Positions 1 to 7,400 of a stretch of 17,207 bases of DNA are shown here, one piece after another (position 1 is the stretch's first letter; the number at the start of each line of letters is the position of its first letter). Both the position numbers and the translations under genes were made by a program. Source of the stretch: JBBRLA01 sp038231615 (GTDB lineage: Bacteria > Myxococcota_A > Polyangia > Palsa-1104 > JAEUJZ01); assembly GCA_038231615.1 (NCBI GenBank), contig JBBRLA010000103.1, positions 1 to 17,207 on the forward strand, read 5' to 3'. The notes under the pieces were generated by a model. That model saw only the letters and a list, made by a program, of their open reading frames with translations, had not been told where the DNA came from and did no database searches.

Positions 1-99
1 ATGGGCCTGTGGATGGCTTATCAAAACAACTGGAAAAAGACCAGATGGGGCGTAGCCAGCAACAACCGCCCCGAACTAGCCGCCGACCTGGAGAAGTAA
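1..99 (+). CDS. Possible C-terminal end of a gene entering from the left
   Basis: The frame is open from base 1 to a TAA at 97-99 and encodes about 32 residues ending in LAADLEK, rich in Trp, Asn and Lys. The composition looks protein-like, and a longer antisense frame here (21-371, minus) does not. The ATG at base 1 may be an internal Met, because nothing upstream is visible. The family cannot be recognised from so short a tail. It would converge on the acyltransferase gene, with the palindrome at 241-375 between them. This stretch and the following ~150 bases look less GC-rich than the rest of the window. Bases 100-240 hold nothing I can assign; short frames there look unlike real genes. 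Confidence 0.35.
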   Translation: MGLWMAYQNNWKKTRWGVASNNRPELAADLEK

Positions 100-240
100 G
101 CGATTTCCCCGAAACAGAGCGTACAGAAAAATTGCTCCGGTACCCAGCGTGTGTCCTCATATCCAAGCAGCCCATGAAGAACGTCGAGCGCAAGCCGGGG
201 ACATGTACCAAGCGCTCTATACAAAGTCAGTTGATGAAAA

Positions 241-375
241 GTCAGTAAGAAGCACCTGTCCGGAGCAGATTTTGGCGCCCCCCCACAGCGACCGAGGGAG
301 CGTACTACTGTACGTGACCGACGGAGCGAGGAGGTACGCCAAAAGCTGCCCGGCCAGGTGCTTCTGTTCACTGAC
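241..375. repeat. Long imperfect inverted repeat with central hairpin
   Basis: The left arm (about 248-277) and right arm (337-365) are reverse complements over about 30 bases, with two mismatches and one single-base gap. Outer extensions GTCAGT (241-246) and ACTGAC (370-375) also pair, after a 3-base offset. The centre carries a perfect small hairpin, CGTAC-TACT-GTACG at 301-314. Two 15-base direct repeats lie inside it (288-302 and 314-328; 13 of 15 identical). The right end overlaps the last codons and stop of the acyltransferase gene, so that stop lies inside the repeat. It lies where two genes would converge. It could be a bidirectional terminator or a small palindromic mobile repeat (REP or MITE type). 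I see no U-tract typical of an intrinsic terminator and no clear target-site duplication. Confidence 0.8.
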
Positions 376-970
376 GGCGGCGGACTACGCGGGCGGGGTT
401 GCCTACGGCAACCATGTCATCCGGGATGGGCTTGACCACCACCGCGCCGGCCCCGATGGTGGTGCGATCGCCGACGTCGGCCATGACGACCGCGTGGGCG
501 CCGATCCACGAGTGAGCGCCGATGCGGATGGGGATCTCATCGCCGGGGACCTCGGGATCGTACACGCCGCTCTGGTCGAATCGGTGGCTGTGGCGGCCGG
601 GGATGACCACCACGTAGTCGCTGAGCATGGCGTGCTTGCCGATGCGGCACCGGCCGATGGAGCAGCCGCCGCCGATGTACACCCCCTCGTCGATTTCCAC
701 GTCCTCGCTGCTAAAGAGGGTGTGGTGGGAGATGGTCACGGTGGGGTGCAGGCGGCGGAGAACACGCTGGTAGAAGGCGCGGCGCAGGAAGTCGCCGGAA
801 AAGCCCGGGAACATACCGATCAGGCCGCCATAGCTGCCGATCAGACGGCGGCCGATCTCGTCGCCCATCAGGCGTCGCTCGGCCAGGTAGGCCGCAGAAA
901 GGGGCGCCGCCCCCAGGGAGAAGGCGCGGTTTAGCAGGGAGCGGACGCGGTCGTGGTTGGATGGGGGCAT
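368..970 (-). CDS. Hexapeptide-repeat acyltransferase (LbH family)
   Basis: A 200-residue protein. From about residue 76 it shows the irregular I/V-G-x-x hexapeptide pattern of left-handed beta-helix acyltransferases, for example IDEGVYIGGGCSIG, IGKHAMLSDYVVV, IGAHSWIG and TTIGAGAVV. It ends in the family's usual closing sequence, DDMVAVGNPARVV. The His-containing segment GRHSHR (125-130) lies where these trimeric enzymes commonly place active-site histidines. The ~75-residue N-terminal part is helical-looking, with no signal peptide, so the protein is probably cytoplasmic. Family members transfer acetyl groups from acetyl-CoA, often to sugars of surface polysaccharides; the acceptor here is unknown. 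It is the last gene of a minus-strand operon, starting 13 bases after the GNAT gene. No strong Shine-Dalgarno is visible. Its stop codon lies in the palindrome at 241-375. Confidence 0.88.
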   Translation of the reverse strand: MPPSNHDRVRSLLNRAFSLGAAPLSAAYLAERRLMGDEIGRRLIGSYGGLIGMFPGFSGDFLRRAFYQRVLRRLHPTVTISHHTLFSSEDVEIDEGVYIGGGCSIGRCRIGKHAMLSDYVVVIPGRHSHRFDQSGVYDPEVPGDEIPIRIGAHSWIGAHAVVMADVGDRTTIGAGAVVVKPIPDDMVAVGNPARVVRRRQ

Positions 971-983
971 GAGCGGCTCTATT

Positions 984-1556
984 TTATCGCGGCGTCGAGG
1001 ACCTGGCAGCAGGAAACGCGATCCCCGGGTCGCGCAGGAGCTTGTAAAAGAGCAGTTCGGCGATCCCCGGGCGCACGTAGTCAGGCAAGCTGCCGACGAG
1101 GCGGTAGCCGTGGCGCTGGTAGAAGCGCTGCGCCGGAGTATTGAAGTCCGCGGTCAGCAAAAGAAGCGCCGGGCTGCCGCGTGCCGCCTCGGCCTCCACC
1201 GCCAAAAGGAGCGCCGAACCCATGCCGCGGCCCTCCGTGCCGGGGAGCAGGGCGATGAGTTGCAGGTAGGCCCCCGGTCCCAGCGACCCGGATCGCTGGA
1301 ACCGCGCGAAGCCGCAGGGCCCCGAAGAATGGGCCGGCTCGGCCAGAAGGAGGTACGAATCGGTGTGCCCGGGGGCCGGCAAATCCCCGGCTTCCGGCAT
1401 CGCCAGCGCCAGGCGGCGCAGTTCTGTTCCCAGCACCTCGGGCGAAACTCCGTAGCGCACCAGCAGCGGTTGAGCCGCCACGGATCTTCCCAAGGAGATC
1501 ATGGCGTCCGCGTCGCCGGGGCCTGCCGGCCGGATGTGGAACGCCGGGTTTGTCAC
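984..1556 (-). CDS. GNAT family N-acetyltransferase
   Basis: The frame is open further upstream (to 1829), but that part is antisense-like sequence over the ferredoxin gene. I place the start at the GTG at 1556, where GTGA overlaps the ferredoxin stop by 4 bases, giving 190 residues. The protein begins HIRPAGPGDADAM, a typical GNAT N-terminus. The acetyl-CoA pyrophosphate-binding motif A is LQLIALLPGTEGRGMGSALL (98-117), with the G-R-G-M-G loop. A motif B-like end follows: N139-T-P-A-Q-R-FY-Q-R-HGY. An acidic or otherwise recognisable substrate pocket cannot be read from sequence, so the acceptor is unknown. The 4-base overlap upstream and the 13-base gap downstream show tight co-transcription with the ferredoxin and the hexapeptide acyltransferase. 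Confidence 0.88.
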   Translation of the reverse strand: MTNPAFHIRPAGPGDADAMISLGRSVAAQPLLVRYGVSPEVLGTELRRLALAMPEAGDLPAPGHTDSYLLLAEPAHSSGPCGFARFQRSGSLGPGAYLQLIALLPGTEGRGMGSALLLAVEAEAARGSPALLLLTADFNTPAQRFYQRHGYRLVGSLPDYVRPGIAELLFYKLLRDPGIAFPAARSSTPR

Positions 1557-2149
1557 AGGGCCGACTCCGGGCGCACCTTTACCGAGGTCGGCTGCGTCGG
1601 GCAGAAGTATTCGCAAAGTCCGCACCCGGTGCACGAGAGGCCGATCGAAGGCCGCCCCTGGTCGTCTATAGAGATGGCGTCCGGCACGGGGCACTTCTCG
1701 TGACATACCCCGCAGGGGGTGCCGCGCCAGGGCAGGCAGGAGCCGGTGTCGATCTGCGCCATCCCCATGTGCACGTCGCCGATGGAGCCGATGGGGATCA
1801 GGCTGCCGCTGGGACATACGGTGGTGCAAAGGAGGCCGTGGCAGAGCACGCAGGGGGCCTGTCGGGCGACGATGTAGGGCGTGCCGCCCGAGCGTCCGTA
1901 GGTCTCGGGGAGGGGGAGGATCGCCTGGCGGGGGCAGATCTCCACGCAGGCCCCGCAGCGAATGCAGGTTTCGCTGAGAATCTCGTCGGAGAGCGCCCCG
2001 GGTGGGCGCAAGGGGGGCGGCAGGTATGCCGAGGCTCGTTCTGGCGCTCGCGCGGCGTCCACCGAGCGGCGAAAGATGGAAAAGAGGTCGCGCCGGGTCA
2101 TCCCCTCGTCGGGGACCTTGGGGCCGCCTCGGCCCTTGCCCTCAGCCAT
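1553..2149 (-). CDS. Four-cluster 4Fe-4S ferredoxin, NapG/NapF (MauM)-like
   Basis: A 198-residue protein with sixteen cysteines in four 4Fe-4S motifs: C62/65/68/72, C100/103/108/112, C138/146/149/153 and C173/176/179/183. The third is the spaced type C-x7-C-x2-C-x3-C inside CLPWRGTPCGVCHEKCP, preceded by MGMAQID. That matches the NapG/MauM and NapF ferredoxins, which pass electrons to or help assemble periplasmic oxidoreductases. NapG carries a Tat signal. Here the N-terminus has TRRDLF but no hydrophobic stretch, so a cytoplasmic NapF-like placement is more likely. No nap or mau partner genes are visible nearby; a molybdoenzyme lies 7 kb away. The start is uncertain: ATG 2149 (MAEGKGR) has no good Shine-Dalgarno, and ATG 2101 (MTRRDLF) is an alternative. 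It is the first gene of the operon with the two acyltransferases. Confidence 0.88.
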   Translation of the reverse strand: MAEGKGRGGPKVPDEGMTRRDLFSIFRRSVDAARAPERASAYLPPPLRPPGALSDEILSETCIRCGACVEICPRQAILPLPETYGRSGGTPYIVARQAPCVLCHGLLCTTVCPSGSLIPIGSIGDVHMGMAQIDTGSCLPWRGTPCGVCHEKCPVPDAISIDDQGRPSIGLSCTGCGLCEYFCPTQPTSVKVRPESAL

Positions 2150-2247
2150 TGCCGAATACCGGGGATTCCGGAAGCTGCGGACTCGCCATCCGCGCCCGTT
2201 GATTCGCCGCCGTGCCCTCAGCCATTGCTGGACCCCGGGATTCGGAG
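2138..2247. repeat. Pair of ~35-base direct repeats around the ferredoxin start
   Basis: Copy A (about 2138-2174) and copy B (about 2214-2247) share an identical first 15 bases, GCCCTCAGCCATTGC. They then match imperfectly through a CCGGGGATTCCGG / CCCGGGATTCGG segment. On the minus strand each copy carries ATGGCTGAGGGC, so the ferredoxin start codon and first codons are present twice, about 76 bases apart. Copy A contains the gene start used in this annotation. Confidence 0.7.
2142..2225 (-). CDS. Possible 27-residue leader ORF upstream of the ferredoxin
   Basis: An ATG at 2225 opens a 27-residue frame starting MAEGTAANQ and ending at a TGA (2142-2144) that overlaps the ferredoxin ATG at 2147-2149. 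The overlap would allow translational coupling. The first four residues equal those of the ferredoxin (MAEG) because the start region is duplicated in DNA (see the repeat at 2138-2247). No strong ribosome binding site precedes it. It may be a by-product of the duplication rather than a real leader peptide. Confidence 0.22.
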   Translation of the reverse strand: MAEGTAANQRARMASPQLPESPVFGNG

Positions 2248-2319
2248 GACCCTGAAGTCACGGGCCTCGCCGACCGCGCGCGTCGCCTGATGATCATCTT
2301 CCCATGGTAGCATGCTTGC

Positions 2320-3030
2320 GTGTCTGGACGGCGCCACGCAGCCTCAAGAAGCCAGCCGGCGGCAAGGGGGGCTGGCGCTGTCATTCTGGCGCTGCTGGCC
2401 GGGTCGGCCTGCGGGTCCCCGGCACCCCTGGACGTCCGGGTCACCTGGTCCTTCGCCGACGGCCGTGACTGCACCGACGCCGGGGTGGACCGGGTGCGCC
2501 TGGTGTCGTCGGCGGACCCGGATGGCACCCCGCCGCGGTTCTTCATCTGCCACGCCGGGTCGATGGGCAATCAGGCTCTCGTCCCGGGGGTCCTGCCGGG
2601 CAGCGAGCTGAGCGCGGCGGCCCTCTCACCAGCCGACTCGGTCTTGTACCAGGGCAGCGGCACCGTCAGCGAGTCTGCGTCGATGCCGCTTTGCCTGGTG
2701 CTCCACTTCTCCGGCGGCGTGGCCGCGCTCCGGGGATCGTCAGAACTGAATGTTGTTGCGCAGGCAGGCCTCGATGACTTCCCGCTTGTGTCCGGCGGCG
2801 ACCGAGAAAAGGGACGCCCTGGCGTTTCCCAGGTCGCCCTTTTTGCAGAAGGCCAGCGCGATCAACTTGTGGGCCCGCGGCGTTTGCTGGGAGCCCAGCG
2901 ATTGCCGGGCCAGGCGGATGGTCTCGTCCAGTTCCCCTGCGTCGAGGCTGTGCTTGGCCCTGTCGAGGATCTCGCGGACCTCCTTGTGCTCCGACACGTG
3001 CGACGCGGGCGCCTCGGGGGGCGGGTCTGA
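2320..3030 (+). CDS. Putative lipoprotein, C-terminus runs into the kinase gene
   Basis: A GTG at 2320 begins a basic N-terminus (SGRRHAASRS), a hydrophobic run (AVILALLAGSA) and Cys31, which fits a lipoprotein signal. The mature part to about residue 140 has strongly GC-rich third positions and a compact beta-rich look (LDVRVTWSFADGRDCTDAGV ... LCLVLHFSGG). Small secreted proteins with a W-x-F-x-x-G-x-x-C-x-x-A-G-V pattern are, as far as I recall, common in Myxococcota, with no known function. The frame has no stop at the expected end near 2740 and stays open to 3030 across the 3' end of the convergent kinase gene. The last ~95 residues read like antisense sequence. Either the two genes overlap tail-to-tail by ~290 bases or the native stop has been lost. 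An upstream 10-base palindrome, GATGATCATC (2289-2298), could be an operator. Confidence 0.6.
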   Translation: MSGRRHAASRSQPAARGAGAVILALLAGSACGSPAPLDVRVTWSFADGRDCTDAGVDRVRLVSSADPDGTPPRFFICHAGSMGNQALVPGVLPGSELSAAALSPADSVLYQGSGTVSESASMPLCLVLHFSGGVAALRGSSELNVVAQAGLDDFPLVSGGDREKGRPGVSQVALFAEGQRDQLVGPRRLLGAQRLPGQADGLVQFPCVEAVLGPVEDLADLLVLRHVRRGRLGGRV

Positions 3031-4248
3031 GTCCTGGGGCTTGGGCGCATCGCGAGCTTCGCGATTGGGGCGATGCTTCTCGGTGCCGGGCGTGCGGGGC
3101 GTCTCCGGGACGGTCTTCTGGTGCAAATCCGGGACCGCCTGGGTAACCTGGGTGGGCGGGACCCTCGGGCCCGGCCCCGGGATGCCTGTCTGGGTCGCCG
3201 ATCTGCCGAAAGGCCCATACAAAAGGACCAGCACCATCACCACCCCGGCCACTGCCATCGACCCGAGACCGATGATCAGGGCGCTGCGCCAGGTCCACAG
3301 GGCGCCGGGGTGGGAATCGGCCCGGGTCGACTCAACGCTCCCCGCAGGAATGGGGGCGACCCCGCGGCAGGCGTCCTCGCACAGTGCGAGGGCCCGGTCC
3401 AGGGCGTCGGCGTCAGAATAGCGGTCGTCGGGGTCCTTCTTGAGCAGCCGGGCGATGACCCGGCGCACCGGTTCGGGCACGGCACGGGGCAATTCCGGCG
3501 GGGGTTTGGTCAGGTGGCCCATGAGCACGCCGGCCAGGGAGGGCGCGTCGAAGGGTACGGTACCGGTCAGCAACTCGTAGAACACGATGCCGGCGGCGTA
3601 CAGGTCGGCGCGGCCGTCGATGCCCGGGGGGCCGCCGCTGGCCTGCTCGGGCGCCATGTAGACCGGCGTGCCGATGACCGCGCCGGTGGCGGTGAGGCGC
3701 CCTTGATCTCCCCCGACCTGCTTGGCGATGCCGAAGTCGAGGATCTTGATGAAGATCTGGCCGCCCTTGGTGTAGCGCACCAGCTTGATGTTCTGCGGCT
3801 TGATGTCCCGGTGGACCAAGCCGTTGCGGTGGGCCTCGGAAAGGGCGGCGGCGAGCTGGCGCATGATCTGCACCGCCTGGGTGGGGGCCATGGGGCCCTC
3901 GTCGCGGATGATGTCCGAGAGTTCCTTGCCGTCGATGAACTCCATGACCAGGTAGGGCATTCCCTCCTCGATGCCATAGTCGAAGACCTGTGCGATGCCG
4001 GGGTGGTTCAGGGAACTGGCCATGCGGGCCTCGCGTTCGAAGCGCTCGCGGGTATCACGCGAGTTGAAGCCGTCGGGGCGCAGCATCTTGATGGCGACCG
4101 CCTTGCCCAGAGCGATGTGGGCGCCGCGGAAGACAATGCCCATGGCGCCGCTGCCCAGCTCAGATTCAATGCGGTATTGACCTTTGAGGGTGCGGCCCAG
4201 GGTCATGGGGCCGGTGCCGGCCAGCAGCGTGTCGGAGCGCGATTGCAT
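2740..4248 (-). CDS. PknB-type membrane Ser/Thr protein kinase with extracytoplasmic TPR-like tail
   Basis: A Hanks-type kinase. Numbers refer to the 514-residue frame opening at 4284 (TTG); subtract 12 for the ATG chosen at 4248. Glycine loop GSGAMG 44-49, VAIK lysine 66, alpha-C Glu in FEREA (85), HRD 158-160 with DIKPQN, DFG 183-185, GTPVYMAPEQ with APE 211-213. All catalytic residues are present, so an active kinase is expected. The TxTGAVIGTP segment is the activation loop. One membrane helix (about 333-356) follows, then a Pro-rich linker and a helical, TPR-like C-terminus (about 433-512) that should lie outside the inner membrane. This layout suggests envelope sensing, but the signal and substrates are unknown. 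No Shine-Dalgarno fixes the start; ATG 4206 is also possible. It is divergent from the surface-protein gene, and its 3' end is overlapped by the lipoprotein frame. Confidence 0.93.
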   Translation of the reverse strand: MQSRSDTLLAGTGPMTLGRTLKGQYRIESELGSGAMGIVFRGAHIALGKAVAIKMLRPDGFNSRDTRERFEREARMASSLNHPGIAQVFDYGIEEGMPYLVMEFIDGKELSDIIRDEGPMAPTQAVQIMRQLAAALSEAHRNGLVHRDIKPQNIKLVRYTKGGQIFIKILDFGIAKQVGGDQGRLTATGAVIGTPVYMAPEQASGGPPGIDGRADLYAAGIVFYELLTGTVPFDAPSLAGVLMGHLTKPPPELPRAVPEPVRRVIARLLKKDPDDRYSDADALDRALALCEDACRGVAPIPAGSVESTRADSHPGALWTWRSALIIGLGSMAVAGVVMVLVLLYGPFGRSATQTGIPGPGPRVPPTQVTQAVPDLHQKTVPETPRTPGTEKHRPNREARDAPKPQDSDPPPEAPASHVSEHKEVREILDRAKHSLDAGELDETIRLARQSLGSQQTPRAHKLIALAFCKKGDLGNARASLFSVAAGHKREVIEACLRNNIQF

Positions 4249-4421
4249 TTCATAGAGGGTAAATCTTGCGGCGGGAATGCTCAAGTTGCCTGTGGCTTGC
4301 AGGAGGAAAAATATCTTTGCACTTGTTCGGAAAACTGCGTTGGGCTAGCTTGCGGCCAACTGCTTACAAAACCTCGGCACCCCTGCCCCGCGGGGACCTC
4401 ATCTTGAGCAGAACGGTACAC

Positions 4422-4426
4422 AGGAG
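4422..4426 (+). promoter_or_regulatory. Ribosome binding site selecting the start at 4437
   Basis: AGGAG lies 10 bases before ATG 4437. The frame is open from 4266, but its first 57 codons overlap the kinase start region and lack a signal peptide, whereas initiation at 4437 puts a lipoprotein signal at the N-terminus. The 4249-4436 interval is the divergent control region. It is locally more AT-rich, but I see no convincing -35/-10 pair. Confidence 0.55.
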
Positions 4427-4436
4427 CCGCATTTTC

Positions 4437-7400
4437 ATGTTCATGAGCAAACATCTGGGCCGTGCGGATCGATTTCCCGATTCTTGGGCGGCGCGAACTT
4501 CCAGGCTGCGCGGTCTCCTGCTGCTGCTTCTGTGTTCCGCGGGCTGTGCATCCACCGCGGATGTCCCCGGGCCAGCCGGCCACGGCCAGGCGCTGCTGGG
4601 CAAGGACGGCGCCATAAAGGTCACCCGGCCGGGCACCCTCCTCAACCGCTACGCGGCCCTGGCCACCGACGCACCGATTGGCGCCCAGAGCATCCAGGTG
4701 GTCTCGTCCGCGCCGCTCTTGCCCCTGGAGCCGGGAGACCTGCTGCTCATCATCCAGATGCAAGGGGCCAGCATCAACACCAGCGACAGCGCGGACTTCG
4801 GTGCGGTCACCGCACCGAACAACGCCGGCTTCCACGAGTTCGTTCCGGTGAAGGCGGTCAGTGGGAACACGATCACGCTGGACGGGGGCTGCGGCGGCCT
4901 GCGCCACCCGTACACCGCCAGCGGCAAGGTGCAGGTGGTGCGGGTGCCTCAGGGGACGACGTTGAACGTCGTGGCCGGGGCCTCGATCACCGCACCGGCG
5001 TGGAACGGGGCCGTGGGCGGGATCGTAGCGGTCCATGTGCGCGGGCAGGCGCAGCTCGAAGGGGCCATCGACGTCTCGGGGCGGGGGTTCCACGGCGGCG
5101 CCGTGCGCAACACCGCCAAGGACGACCCCGTCGGGGTCGATATTTACCGATCGAGCGACGACACCGACGGAGCCGAGAAGGGGGAGAGCATTGCCGGTGG
5201 CGCGGGGGAGTACATGGCGCTGGGGGCGCTCTTCGGGCGCGGAGCGCCGGCCAACGGTGGCGGCGGAGGCAACTCGCACAACGGCGCGGGGGGCGGCGGT
5301 GCCAACGGCAACAATGGCAAGGCGTGGAACGGCCAGGGTGTCATGAACCCGATGGCGCTGGGCGCCGTGGCCTGGACGCTGGACCCGGGCTACGCGGCCA
5401 ATGGAAATAAACTCACCGACTCGGCTGGCGGCGGGCGCGGCGGGTACAGTTTCTCCCAATCGGTGGGGCTGGACAACCCGGACCCGCGCACCTATGCGCC
5501 GGGCGGCATGAACTGGGGCGGCAATTTCCGCCGCGAAGTGGGGGGGCTGGGCGGGCATCCCGTGGACAACGATCCCCAGGGCCGCCTCTTCTTCGGCGGC
5601 GGCGGCGGGGCTGGCAATGGCAACGACATGGCGGTCGGAACGGCGGGCGCGGGCGGCGGGCTTGTCTATCTGATCGCCGGCAGCGTTCGCGGCGCGGGCC
5701 AGGTCCTGGCGGATGGATTTTCTGCCAGCGACAACCGCAGGAACCAGAACGACGGCGCCAGCGGTGGTGGCGCTGGAGGCACAGTGGTCATCGGCGCGGG
5801 CGCGCTCGGCGGGATCTCTATCTCGGCGAGCGGCGGCAAAGGCGGGCGGCAACTCGACAGCGCGGTCCTCCGGAACTCCCGCGAGGCCGAGGGGCCGGGC
5901 GGGGGCGGAGGAGGGGGGTACATCGCGGTCCTTGGGGGTAACCCCAAGACCAGCGCCGCAGGCGCCGACGCAGGCGTCACCCTGTCGGCCTTCATGCGGC
6001 TCTTCCAGGTGAACGGGGCCACCCAGGGCGCCAAGGGCCAGCCCGGCGAGACGATCGAGACCACCATCCCTGCTTGTTTGCTCGCGGATCTTTCGGTCAC
6101 GGTCACCCACCAGGTCACGGGCGGCAAGGTCGTCTACACCGTGACGGTCATCAACCAGGGCCCGAACCCGGTCACCGGGGCGCCGATCATCAATGTGATT
6201 CCGCGCGAGGTGAAAAACCCCACGTGGACATGTAAGGCCGGCAACGGCGGGACCTGCGCGACCCCGGGCGGCACCGGCCCCTTGAACACCAGCGTGGACC
6301 TGGAACCCGGAGGCACTGTCGTCTACACCGTCGAGGCTGATGTGGACCCCGCGGCGGTGGGCGTCAGCAACACCGTCGAGATTGACCCGCCCTTCGGGAT
6401 CACGGACCCGAACACCGCGAACAACCGTTTTACCGATGTGCTCAACGCTGGAGACGGCGGGGGAACGAGCGACGGTGGGGGAGCGGGCGGTGACGGCGGC
6501 GCGGACGGGAGCATGAGCTTCGCCGGGGGTGGGTTCACCTGCACGGCCATCCCGGCAGGACGGACCAACTCGGGCGGCGGAATGATCGCAGTGTCGGGGC
6601 TGCTTGGGCTGCTGCTCTTCCGCCTCCGGCGCCGCTCGCGAAGCGGCGCAGGCGCCGCGGTCACTCGTTCGCCAAGCACCGCAGGCGCCGCGGTCAATCG
6701 TTCACCAAGCGGCACAGGCGCCGCGGTCGATTGTTCTCAAAACGCCGCAGGAGCGTCGATGAGACACGGCAGACTTCACTGTCTGATCCTGCTGGGGGCC
6801 CTTGTCCTGGCCACCCCTGCTTGGGCCCAGAACATCGGCTTTCAGCTCAATCGCTACGAGCCGACCCCCGCCGGGGAGTGGACCTTCGCGGTCGATCACC
6901 CGTGGTATTCGCCGCAACGCCTGCTGGCCGCCGGCATGACGTTGAACTATGGGCACGAGCCGCTGGTCTACGGCCTGCGTTCCGTCAGCGGTGACTTCAC
7001 CAAGCAGATCAATGTCATCGAGCACCAGCTACAGCTTCATTTGGACGTGGCGTTCTCGCTGCTGGACCGTCTGACGCTCTCCCTCACCCTGCCGCTTACC
7101 CTGCTGGAGGAGGGCAACCGAGTAGACGGGGTCGCGCCGCTAGATGGCGCCGCGGTGGGCGACCTGCGGGTGGGAATGATGGTTCGCATCCTGGGCATGC
7201 CGGAGGAGGACCCCTTCTCGCTGAGCCTGGGGATCGACGTGTGGACCCCATTCGGCCTGGAACGCAAGCTGACCGGGGATACCGGGGTGCGGGCGCTGCC
7301 CAAGCTGGTGCTCTCGGGGGTTCATGACCACCTGCGCTGGTCCTTCACCGGCGGGTTTTACTATCGCCCGAAGGCGTCCATCGGATCCGTGCTGGACGCG

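Noticed and set aside
241..375. Integron attC site
   Set aside because: The palindrome was considered as an attC site, but I see no proper core-site pair (RYYYAAC / GTTRRRY) at its ends and no integrase or cassette array.
149..934. 261-residue plus-strand frame
   Set aside because: It is antisense to the hexapeptide acyltransferase, which has clear family motifs. The frame is Ala/Asp/His-rich, a GC-rich shadow, with no motif.
1557..1829. N-terminal extension of the GNAT frame
   Set aside because: This stretch overlaps the ferredoxin with its sixteen cysteines and reads as Arg/His-rich shadow; the GTG at 1556 overlapping the ferredoxin stop is a better start.
2142..2570. 142-residue minus-strand frame
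   Set aside because: Most of it is antisense to the lipoprotein gene; only its last 27 codons are considered, as a possible leader ORF.
3073..4407. 444-residue plus-strand frame
   Set aside because: It runs opposite the kinase domain with all its catalytic motifs, and shows the low-complexity Gly/Val/His/Asp pattern of an antisense shadow.
4281..6110. 609-residue minus-strand frame
   Set aside because: It is antisense to the Gly-rich/DUF11 protein and Arg/Ala/Val-rich, with no signal or family motif.
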